Shown here piece by piece: positions 33,265 through 41,411 of a DNA stretch of 64,000 nucleotides (its first letter is position 1; every line of letters begins with the position of its first letter). Under the pieces are notes generated by a model. The model did not search any database and was not told the DNA's origin. It saw nothing but the letters and a program-made list of their open reading frames with translations. Source of the DNA: Sepioteuthis lessoniana (taxonomy: Eukaryota; Mollusca; Cephalopoda; Myopsida; Loliginidae); the NCBI GenBank assembly GCA_963585895.1, contig OY757939.1, forward strand, positions 23,392,436 through 23,456,435, read 5' to 3'. The position numbers and the translations under genes were made by a program.

Positions 33265-33822
33265 TTTGTTTGTTTGGTTTTATGGCATATCAACCTTTGT
33301 AGGTTATTTAACGCCAAATCCATTTTTATGTAAACAATCTGTTCTATTGAAAACAGTTCAGTTTAGCATAAGTACACAGTTTAATTTTCAAAAATATTTC
33401 CATTTCAAGCAGTTATATGTAATAATTCAGTTAAGTGTAAATACAGTTTTAATGTTGAAAAGCAGTTCTATTTGAAATAATTCATTTAAGCATAAGCACG
33501 CAGTTTAAGTGTAAGTACGGTTTAATTGTCAAAAACATTTCTATTTCAAGCTATTCAGTTTACTCAATTCATTTTAGCATAAGTATGCTGTTAGTTCTAT
33601 TTAACCCATAGATAGGGCCCTATCAGGTGCTACCACTCCGGGCCAGAGTGGACCTGGGAGTGATGGCAATGAAGGGGTACTCCGCATTCCCCAAAGCTCC
33701 AGCACTGCTGGAACCTCACCATCAGATTGTTTAGTGTCATATCCAGGAAACTCGTTGGGGGTGGGGTCTTACCCCTCTGCAGAGGTGCAGTCAGTGTATT
33801 CTACAGCCCAAGCTGACTGGGC
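33265..33822 (+). repeat. Repeat A, near full length
   Basis: The head TTTGGTTTTATGGCATATCA is followed by AACAATCTGTTCTATTG-type middle units repeated several times. A well-preserved tail runs from CCCATAGATAGGGCCCTATC to AGCTGACTGGGC. Confidence 0.85.
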
Positions 33823-33869
33823 AAAATTGTATTTGAGTTGGAAATACGAAATGATGTTAGAATATATAC

Positions 33870-34133
33870 ATAAGTAAGTAAAGTTGGCGACCTTAGTTGA
33901 GGGTGACCCGAAGGCTCCCTTTTTGATAGCTACTACATCAAGGTGTAGGGGAGGGCGCTACTCCTTCCCTGGATTACTCCATTTTACCCTTGATCCGTAC
34001 CTTATAATGCTGAGTGTTAAGCAAGGAGGCATCAAGTACCATTTTTTGAGTCTTTGGTATGACTCGATCTGGGATTGAACCCAGGTCCTCCGGGCCATTT
34101 GCGAACACTCTAACCGCTTGGCCAATGTCTGGT
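33870..34133 (-). repeat. SINE-alpha, near full length
   Basis: On the minus strand the head has TTGGCCAAGCGGTTAGAGTG and GGTTCAATCCCAG, followed by a complete body and an AAGTAAGT-complement tail. It is very close to the copy at 18743-19016. Confidence 0.88.
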
Positions 34134-34714
34134 TATACATATTCAGTTTATATTACTGAGATGAGGCATTATCATTTACAGAATATATCTCTTCACATTG
34201 TTATCCTAATCTTGTCGTTTTACTTACAACATTTTGGCTGCTGTAGTCTCTGACCTTCTTCAGGTACCATTTGTTCTACTTGGTAACCTTTGAGGAGTAA
34301 CAAACAACCACCTGGAGGCCGCAAGTTCAATGTCTGGGCCTAGTTCCAGTAGTGGTGAATAAAGACAAAATGTGGTCGAGGTTGACGTGAGATACCCCCA
34401 AGGCAGAGACAATGGAATGAGAGCAGTTTATCCTTATTCAAATTAAGGATTGAGTTTGGAATTCCCGGAAAGGTTACTGAGTATGATAAGTGGCTGAAAA
34501 ATTGTGAGTTTAGGAATCAAGATAAGCATAGCAGTCCTCAATGTGGAGAGAATAATATGTATATTTATTCATAAAGAGAGATAAACACATCTGTACATTT
34601 ATTTATAGTGAAGACAAATAAATACATTTGTATGTATTTGTTATGGTACCCATCCTGCAGACTGTAATGAACTCTTCCTATTGCTATTAATACCGGGAGA
34701 ATATTCATCTCAGG
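34134..34714. other. Left flank of the LINE pair, possibly part of an interrupted element
   Basis: GC-richer than its surroundings around 34255-34460, with no open frame. Together with 47551-47690 it forms the original target region of the tandem LINEs. The right-hand part has LTR-like features, so this could be half of an LTR split by the insertions. I could not show matching termini. Confidence 0.3.
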
Positions 34715-34731
34715 GTGAGTTCTCCCCAGCC
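34715..34731 (+). repeat. 17-bp direct repeat (target site duplication), first copy
   Basis: GTGAGTTCTCCCCAGCC lies immediately before LINE copy 1. The same 17 bp recur at 41101-41117 and 47534-47550. Confidence 0.9.
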
Positions 34732-34838
34732 GTTTTGGACTGTGTTTATTTTCTACAGAAAAGTAAGTCAATATTGTTAAAAAATTATTGTTATTGTTGA
34801 AAATTATTGTTATCGTTGTATTATAGTTCTTGTTTCGT

Positions 34839-34885
34839 GACCCCCCTCAAACAATTGTTATTGTTGTTTGTGTGTGAGGAGGGTC
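34839..34885 (+). other. Hairpin in LINE copy 1 5' UTR
   Basis: GACCCCCCTC (34839-34848) pairs with GAGGAGGGTC (34876-34885), 9 of 10 positions, around a loop rich in TTGTT. The same arrangement is kept in copy 2 at 41226-41272, although the 5' UTRs differ elsewhere. Its role is unknown. Confidence 0.6.
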
Positions 34886-35018
34886 AAACCTCGACTTGAA
34901 TTCATTGACTTTATTTTAAACAAAACGAAACGACCGCCATTTTGTCATTTGCATTTCTCAAAGTCAATTCGCATTTTTAAAACGCCATTCCCCCTAGTTG
35001 CCGTTTTAAAACGCAACT

Positions 35019-36920
35019 ATGGGGGAACCATCCCGGATTCAACCTACTCAAACAAATTTATTACCAACACAAGACATGTTTAGCGAATCAGAACCCTCCC
35101 CGAAGCCGGAAGACTTAACTTGTTCAGACATACAACCAGCCCAGAAGCCACCAGCAACGCCAGTCTCCTGGTCGTCGCAGCTTCAAAAAAAGAAAAAATC
35201 CCCAAAAGACTACGAGAACGACAGAGTCACGAAATACTCGGCGTATTTTAAAGAAAATGAGATCCTACCTATCCCAGAATTGGTAGAGGCGGTTGAGCCA
35301 AAGACTCTGTCGTTCGTCGTGACCGATTTAAGGACTAGGAGACTGGCTGGCCTTAAAAAAGAGACGTTCGAGGAATTACTTAAAACTGCAGGCATCCCAG
35401 GTAAGTATTTTTACCGAAGGAGTTTTGCAACCTGGGATGTCTTGCTCCCGACAGAAGAAATAGCGAAGAAGCTGGCTAGAAGCAACATTACCACTAAGTA
35501 CTTCCGGCTTCAACCAGAATATAGAGGACAAAGGAGAATTAAGGTCACCGTATGTAACGTGTCCATGGAGCTAAATGGGGACGTTATCGCCGCCTACCTC
35601 AGTTCCTATGGCGGCGTCGAAGACTACACCCAAATAACGTCAGCTCATGGCACGGCATACGGTGATTTCTCATTCATCATGATTTTAGATAGGGGAGGGT
35701 TCAATGCAATACCCCATACGATAACATATAAAAACACAACCATGACAGTCATCGTAGAGGGCAGGAAACCGCTTTGCTGGAATTGTAAACAGCTCGGACA
35801 TTTCTCGCGGTCCTGCCCTCAGAAAGCCACCACCATCGCTACCAACAAAACAACCACCGCCACCAACGATACAAATGAAACAAATACGGAAGCTAAGAAC
35901 AGCACACATCCAGAAAAAGAATCCCAACCCAACAAAGATGAAGGGTGGACCTTAGTAAAAGGAGGAAAAGGGAAAAAAGAAACAAAAACAAAAAATAAAG
36001 AAAAAACCGAAGAAATGGAAACAACAACCAACCTAAAAAGGAGGAGAGACAGCGGGGACACGGAGAAGGAGGGGGAGAAAAAACAACTGAAAACAAACTC
36101 CCCCAAACCAGAAAAACAAAAACCTCAGACCCTCCAACCCCAGCAACCAGCACCCCAGCGACCAGCAGAAAAACAACAACCCAAGCGACCGGAACAAAAC
36201 CCCAAACAACCGGAAAAAAACACACATCCTCCACCCCAACGACCAGCACAAATAATTCCTCCCCCTCAACAACCCAAAAGTACACCTGATAAACATCCCA
36301 AAACCCCCCTTCACCCAACATTACCTTCTCTATCACCAATTTCAACTCCCAAACAATTCACCCGGTCTCACTCTGAAACCAGATCACCGTCACCGTCACC
36401 ATCAACATCTCAAAAGAAAAGAACAAAATCCGCATCTAACCAATTTAGGCAAGCCGTGAACGGTTTCTACTTTTGCTCAGATTTAATGGAATCACCCAAC
36501 TTAGATCACCAACTTAAAAAAGCACTCAAACCTCTATCATCCATGAGAAACATCGATCAAAAAGACATTACCAATCCATATCTATTCAAGGGTGCAGCCA
36601 TGGTGACCACCTTTGTCCGTTCGCCTGGCGTCCGAACTAAAGAGCTTTGGCAATTTATTGAGGAGGCCAGTCGGACGGACATAGTGTTGGCGGAAATGGG
36701 GCACCCCTCCCACAAAGATCTACTTAATAAATGTACGGGCAGGGTCCCGATTTATGTTCATCCCTGTTTTTATAGGTCCTTAAAGCTGCGGTTTCCCTTT
36801 GATGTCGGCGGAATCTCCAGGGACGGCAGAGAGTCTACTGATCTCTGTACCGGTTCCCTGCGTCAGGCCGTCGGCATCCTCACCCCGAAGGATTTCCGGC
36901 CCGTAGTCGACACTGAGTAA
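35019..36920 (+). CDS. LINE ORF1 protein, copy 1 (CCHC-knuckle RNA-binding)
   Basis: This 633-residue protein would bind the element's RNA and form the retrotransposition particle. The start is the first ATG after the 5' UTR and sits in CAACTATGGGGG, identical in copy 2. Residues about 20-60 are Pro/Ser/Lys-rich. About 65-245 form a conserved core (KENEILPIPELVEAVEPK, YFYRRSFATWDVLLP, RRIKVTVCNVSM) with the pattern of an RRM-like fold. It ends in one zinc knuckle, C253-x2-C256-x4-H261-x4-C266 (CWNCKQLGHFSRSC). A long Lys/Thr/Pro/Gln-rich linker follows, containing EGWTLVKGGKGKK. The last ~130 residues are a second conserved block ending FRPVVDTE. It differs markedly from copy 2 outside the core. 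The next ORF begins 14 bases after its stop. Confidence 0.9.
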   Translation: MGEPSRIQPTQTNLLPTQDMFSESEPSPKPEDLTCSDIQPAQKPPATPVSWSSQLQKKKKSPKDYENDRVTKYSAYFKENEILPIPELVEAVEPKTLSFVVTDLRTRRLAGLKKETFEELLKTAGIPGKYFYRRSFATWDVLLPTEEIAKKLARSNITTKYFRLQPEYRGQRRIKVTVCNVSMELNGDVIAAYLSSYGGVEDYTQITSAHGTAYGDFSFIMILDRGGFNAIPHTITYKNTTMTVIVEGRKPLCWNCKQLGHFSRSCPQKATTIATNKTTTATNDTNETNTEAKNSTHPEKESQPNKDEGWTLVKGGKGKKETKTKNKEKTEEMETTTNLKRRRDSGDTEKEGEKKQLKTNSPKPEKQKPQTLQPQQPAPQRPAEKQQPKRPEQNPKQPEKNTHPPPQRPAQIIPPPQQPKSTPDKHPKTPLHPTLPSLSPISTPKQFTRSHSETRSPSPSPSTSQKKRTKSASNQFRQAVNGFYFCSDLMESPNLDHQLKKALKPLSSMRNIDQKDITNPYLFKGAAMVTTFVRSPGVRTKELWQFIEEASRTDIVLAEMGHPSHKDLLNKCTGRVPIYVHPCFYRSLKLRFPFDVGGISRDGRESTDLCTGSLRQAVGILTPKDFRPVVDTE

Positions 36921-36934
36921 GGTAAGTTGGATTG

Positions 36935-39900
36935 ATGGCTTTAAACCTTGCCAGTTTGAATGTGAGGGGACTGAGGGATTCAAGCAAGTGTACGCGCTTG
37001 CTTGCTGAACTCAAGAACCTCAGAGTGGATGTTGCTGCAGTGCAGGAGACTCACTTCACTTGCGGTGCCGACTGTCGGGTGCTGGAAAGCGACTTTAACG
37101 TTTTCTCAGCATACGGCAGCCGCACCAGCGCTGGGGTCTCTTTGCTAGTTGGACGCAGCCTTGATGCTGATGTTGACGTTGTTTTTGCAGGTGACGAGGG
37201 CCGGCTGGTTGTGGCCGATGTTGCCGTGAAAAGTTTCAAGTTTCGTCTGGTTGCGGTTTATGCGCCCAATATCGCTGCGGAGAGGGTTTCCTTTTTTCGT
37301 CGGTTGGCGTCGTTCCTGGACGATACGAAGCGGCTAGTCTTAATGGGTGATTGGAATGCGATCCTTGATCCCAAGATAGATAAGGTCGGGCGGGGAGCTA
37401 GTAGTGCGGGAAGGTGTGAGAGCAGCCTTGTCGGCTTCGTGACTCGTCACGGTCTCGTCGACAGGTTTCGTCTTGATCACCCAGGGCGGGAGATGTGGAC
37501 GTGGCTAGATAGCTCGCCCTCTGCCAAAGTAGGTTCCTACTTGGACAGAGTGTTAGTGAGAAGAGCTGACATTGATTTTGTTAGTTGTCCCACGTTCCAC
37601 TTGATAGCGTGGACTGACCATAAACTCATTAGAGTCAGTCTGCGGTTAGTTAATAGACCTAGTCTAGCCGGCTACTGGAAGTTCAATACCTCCTTACTGG
37701 AGATACGGGACTTCCGGGACCGGCTGGAATCCCTAATTCAGCGGGCGTTAGTGGGGGCGGTTACCGGGAATAGGTGGTGGGTTTCTCTTAAGCATAGGAT
37801 TAGAGATTTCGCCACCAAGTACGGTCGACAGCTCAACTTAGATAGGACCGCGGAGGCGAAATCTATAGATGATAGACTTTCCCGGGCGGTGGCTGGGGGG
37901 GACTCCCTAGGTGTAGAGCTAGCTAGGAGGGACCTTGAGCGTGAGAGTAGCGAGCGCTACAAGGGATCAGTAGTTAGATCTAGGCTAAAAAGAGTTCTCA
38001 ACGAAGCTGTGAAATCGAACGCGACTGCGCGTGAAGAAGAAGTGCGAAGGTTCCCCGATCGGTACATCGCATCTGTGAAGACCCCGGACGGGCGTCTGCT
38101 GCGATCTGGTCGTGAGATACGTGACGCCTTTCGGGCGCACTTTCGGGATCGCTTTGCCCGCTGCACTGATCTCCCGCTCCGGGAGTTTCGTAGCTATCTT
38201 GCCGACTTCCCCCGTCTTGGGGCGGCTGAAGCGGCTAGCTGCGAGGGTGTGGTTACTGAATGCGAAGTCCGTGATGCGTTGAAGCAGGTCGGCCTCAACA
38301 AGTCGCCGGGACTAGATGGTTTGCCGTACGAAGTGTACTTGAGGATGTCGCACATGTTTGTGCCTATTCTGACGGATATGTTCAACCATTGGTTCGCCCA
38401 GGGAGCCATCCCTGGTAGCGTTACCAAGGGCGTGATCACATTGCTGAAGAAAGGTGGCAGGCATGTTTGGGAGGGTTTAGACGATTACAGGCCCATAACT
38501 CTGCTTAACACAGAGTTAAAGATTTTGGCCCGGGTCTTAGCGAATCGTTTACAGCTTGTCATTAGTGATCTGATCGGCCCCGAACAGACCTTTGCTGTGA
38601 AGGGAAGATCGATCCAGGACAACCTGCACTTGATTCGCGAGGTCCTAGAGGGGATAAAAGACGACACCGAATCCGCGCTGATCAGTTTAGATCAGTCCAA
38701 GGCCTTCGATAGGGTAGACCATCGGTTCTTGGCGTCTGTTTTGGAGACTGCCGGATTCAAACCGGAGTTCCGCAGATGGATTAGCATGATGTACCACAAC
38801 CCTCAGGCAGTGGTGCAGGTGAACGGAAGGCGTTCGGGGGTGATCGCGATCGAGCGATCGGTCCGGCAGGGCTGCCCACTGTCTCCTCTTCTCTATGTCC
38901 TCGCGTTGGAGCCCCTCCTGCGCAGGCTTAGGGATGAGGGGACAAGTCCGGCACTGCGCGGTATCCCATTCGTTGGCCGCCTTGCGGCTAGGGTTTCCGC
39001 GTTCGCCGATGACGTCACAGTTTTCGTATCCCGCCTCCAGGATATAGAGGCTGTGAAAGAGGCGGTTGTCGAGTATGAGCGGATTGCAGGGGCCAAGGTC
39101 AATTTTGACAAAAGCGAAGGTTTGCGGCTTGGTGCTTGGAGGGGTAGCAATACTCTTCCAGGGCCCTTCCGCTGGAGTGACGGACCCATCCGCATCCTCG
39201 GGGTGTGGTTTGGGCCCGACCTCCAACTGGAGCGAAATTGGTCGGAAGTACATGCTAAGGTGAATGCTCAGGTGGGAATCTGGCTTTCAAGGAGGTTGTC
39301 CTTAAAGGGCAGGGCGGAAGCGTGCGCCGCGTACGTCTTCCCCTTGATCCTTTACCGATTGGCTGTACTCCCTCTGACTAAGGCACATCGGTTGGCGCTG
39401 CAACGATCCCTCTCCAGACTTGTCTGGGGGGGTGCAAGGCCGATGGTCCGTAGACAGGTCTGTATCCAACGTACACGCAACGGGGGTCTGGGTATGCCTG
39501 ATCTGGAGAGCCACTGGCTTGCTGAAAGACTTGCATATCTGGGCCGTGTCTTGACGGGGGACTCAGTGTGGAGACGAAAGGCGAGTCGGACTTTTCCTCG
39601 CCTCAAGTCAGACCCAAAGGCTGAAGGTCGACGTAGGCCTTTGGGCGAAGCACTGTTTGTCCGCGAGTGCCGAAAGGCCCTTCGTAACCTTCTTGGGTCC
39701 AGTGACCTTTCATGGCCTCGGAAGGAGCTGTATCGGGAATTAGTGGTGGGTTCCGCTTCTGATCCTCTCAGCGAGCGGCGCGGCTGGACGGCGGAGGAGA
39801 TCCGCTCTCACTGGAATTGGGCGCCAGGATCGAGCTTCTTGAACAACTCCGAGTTCTCGCTCACCTGGCGACTTGTTCGGAATGCGTTACCCCTTCGCGG

Positions 39901-40402
39901 CTTGAACTTCAGAGCGGGCCTGGCAGACATGCCTGATTGCCCTCGCTGCAGCAGTGGCTTGGAAGAAACGGCTGAGCACGCCTTCTACTACTGCGAGCGA
40001 GTCCGCCCGTTTTGGGATCACGTCGGGGAGTGGACGGCTCGCATCGAACCCAAACAGCTCGTGCTGCTCGACGTTGGTTACGTCGTAGACAACGTTCTTC
40101 CTCCGTATCACGGTGAGAAGCGTGTGGTGTTTCTCGCGATCCTAGCTGTAGCCCGAATGGTGATTTGGACGACGCGAAACAAGGGATTGTATGACGATGC
40201 AAGCTTTTCTCATCGTGATCTGGTTTTGTATTTTCGGCATCAGCTGAGGGTCAAAATCAGATGCGATAGAAAACGCTTGGATCGCATAACATTCAGCAAA
40301 AGGTGGGTGACTGCAGCGAGCCTGGTCGTACGAAAGGGGGCAATGTTGGAGTCATCCTTCCCGCCTCTGCCTACCCATGGCGTCTACGGTACGGGTCCTT
40401 AG
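36935..40402 (+). CDS. LINE ORF2 endonuclease-reverse transcriptase, copy 1
   Basis: This 1,155-residue enzyme nicks target DNA and primes reverse transcription there. I start at ATG 36935; an in-frame TTG lies one codon upstream. An APE-type endonuclease occupies residues about 3-235: N9 in LNVRGL, E38 in QETHF, D139/N141 in GDWNA, D204 in SYLDR, and D228/H229 in TDHK. The RT domain spans about 440-760: NKSPGLDGLPYEVYLRM, DDYRPITLLNTELK, D586 in SLDQSKAFD, RQGCPLSPLLY, and FADD with D692/D693. All three catalytic aspartates are present. A C-terminal zinc motif C1002-x2-C1005-x9-H1015-x4-C1020 resembles the zf-RVT region of such elements. No RNase H domain is seen. It differs from copy 2 at two residues that I can find (T/P in the LPL.KAHRL stretch; S/N in DDA.FSHRD). 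Translation probably reinitiates after ORF1. Confidence 0.95.
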   Translation: MALNLASLNVRGLRDSSKCTRLLAELKNLRVDVAAVQETHFTCGADCRVLESDFNVFSAYGSRTSAGVSLLVGRSLDADVDVVFAGDEGRLVVADVAVKSFKFRLVAVYAPNIAAERVSFFRRLASFLDDTKRLVLMGDWNAILDPKIDKVGRGASSAGRCESSLVGFVTRHGLVDRFRLDHPGREMWTWLDSSPSAKVGSYLDRVLVRRADIDFVSCPTFHLIAWTDHKLIRVSLRLVNRPSLAGYWKFNTSLLEIRDFRDRLESLIQRALVGAVTGNRWWVSLKHRIRDFATKYGRQLNLDRTAEAKSIDDRLSRAVAGGDSLGVELARRDLERESSERYKGSVVRSRLKRVLNEAVKSNATAREEEVRRFPDRYIASVKTPDGRLLRSGREIRDAFRAHFRDRFARCTDLPLREFRSYLADFPRLGAAEAASCEGVVTECEVRDALKQVGLNKSPGLDGLPYEVYLRMSHMFVPILTDMFNHWFAQGAIPGSVTKGVITLLKKGGRHVWEGLDDYRPITLLNTELKILARVLANRLQLVISDLIGPEQTFAVKGRSIQDNLHLIREVLEGIKDDTESALISLDQSKAFDRVDHRFLASVLETAGFKPEFRRWISMMYHNPQAVVQVNGRRSGVIAIERSVRQGCPLSPLLYVLALEPLLRRLRDEGTSPALRGIPFVGRLAARVSAFADDVTVFVSRLQDIEAVKEAVVEYERIAGAKVNFDKSEGLRLGAWRGSNTLPGPFRWSDGPIRILGVWFGPDLQLERNWSEVHAKVNAQVGIWLSRRLSLKGRAEACAAYVFPLILYRLAVLPLTKAHRLALQRSLSRLVWGGARPMVRRQVCIQRTRNGGLGMPDLESHWLAERLAYLGRVLTGDSVWRRKASRTFPRLKSDPKAEGRRRPLGEALFVRECRKALRNLLGSSDLSWPRKELYRELVVGSASDPLSERRGWTAEEIRSHWNWAPGSSFLNNSEFSLTWRLVRNALPLRGLNFRAGLADMPDCPRCSSGLEETAEHAFYYCERVRPFWDHVGEWTARIEPKQLVLLDVGYVVDNVLPPYHGEKRVVFLAILAVARMVIWTTRNKGLYDDASFSHRDLVLYFRHQLRVKIRCDRKRLDRITFSKRWVTAASLVVRKGAMLESSFPPLPTHGVYGTGP

Positions 40403-41100
40403 GGACCCCATCCCTGGTAAGTAGAATTGTTTTTTTTCCCTTGTAACCTAGTTAGCAGTATGTTGTGAGTCATTGTCCCCATCATCTAGTCGTTAGTTTC
40501 TCAAGATCTTCCCCCTCCCTATTATTTTTGTACCCCAACCTGAATTCCAGCCCGCTTTTATTGAAGATCTTGAACACTCATATATAAAAAATCATATTAC
40601 CTACTTCTATCGACCCATACCGCGCCCGACCCTTTATTTCTTTTATCTCTGTAGATTAGTATTCCCGCCCCACCTAGGGCAGGTCCGGCTTGTTTCCGGT
40701 TTCTTTCGACCCGGAAAACAGTCGGCCTCCAATTTTATAGACGGGGGGATGGGAGGGAAACCAAACGGGGAATTTTTCTTTGTTTCTCTTGTATATATAT
40801 TTTTTCGGGGTTTTTTCTCCCATTCCCATCATTTCATTGTACATAAACCATATTTTGTAAATAAAAATCATATACCACCTTTGGGTTTTAAGTAGGTTTT
40901 CTTCATAGAGCAAATGCGGTATTTTGGTAACTGCTGCGCGCATGATGAAGGATGAATGGTTATATATTGTACTGTTGAATGGGTCGGCGAATGTGGCTAG
41001 CTAGGTCCCTTTAGAATATATAGAATAGCAAGACCGCTCCCTTCCCCTCCCCAAAAAACCTTAAGGCCTCGTGCCTTCTTTGTACTTACAAAGAAATAAA
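40403..41100 (+). other. LINE copy 1 3' UTR with terminal hairpins
   Basis: The terminus carries two stems: AAGGC/GCCTT (41063-41077) and TTCTTTGTA/TACAAAGAA (41076-41095), then ATAAA. Copy 2 has the same end. In target-primed elements the RT often recognises a 3' UTR structure, so these are candidate recognition stems. There is no long poly(A). Confidence 0.65.
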
Positions 41101-41117
41101 GTGAGTTCTCCCCAGCC
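41101..41117 (+). repeat. 17-bp direct repeat, shared middle copy
   Basis: GTGAGTTCTCCCCAGCC sits between the 3' end of copy 1 and the 5' end of copy 2 and serves both. No other sequence separates the elements. Confidence 0.9.
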
Positions 41118-41411
41118 GTTTTGGACTGTGTTTAATTTTCTACAGAAAAGTAAGTTAATATTGTTAAAAAATTGTTGTTATTGTTGAAAATTATTGTTAT
41201 CGTTATATTATAGTTATTGTTTTGTGACCCCCCTCAAACAATTGTTATTGTTGTTTGTGTGTGAGGAGGGTCAAACCTCGACTCGACTTCATTGTTTTAC
41301 TAAAACAAAACAAAACGACCGCCATTTTTTCATCGAACATTTATTTCACTCGTTGAAGTCCATTCGCATTTTAAACACCATTCCCCCTGGTTGCCCTTTT
41401 AAAACGCAACT

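Larger units (their letters stand above)
34732..41100 (+). mobile_element. Complete Tx1/L1-like non-LTR retrotransposon, copy 1
   Basis: The 6.37-kb element has a 287-bp 5' UTR, ORF1 (35019-36920), ORF2 (36935-40402) and a 698-bp 3' UTR ending in AAAGAAATAAA. It is bounded by 17-bp direct repeats. No LTRs, integrase or RNase H domain are seen. Two ORFs, an APE-type endonuclease, an L1/Tx1-like RT and a C-terminal CCHC motif fit the Tx1 group of the L1 superfamily, several families of which are known to insert at specific sequences. Both ORFs are open, which suggests a young copy. The element is much GC-richer than the window around it. Confidence 0.9.

Noticed and set aside
35893..36345. 150-codon minus-strand ORF opposite the ORF1 linker (Val/Phe/Leu-rich, membrane-like)
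   Set aside because: It is an antisense shadow of the Lys/Pro/Gln-rich linker, and it is not kept in the same form in copy 2.
38687..39253. 188-codon minus-strand ORF inside LINE ORF2, repeated in copy 2 at 45122-45688
   Set aside because: It is the complement of the reverse transcriptase coding region, with no domain of its own. It is conserved only because ORF2 is.
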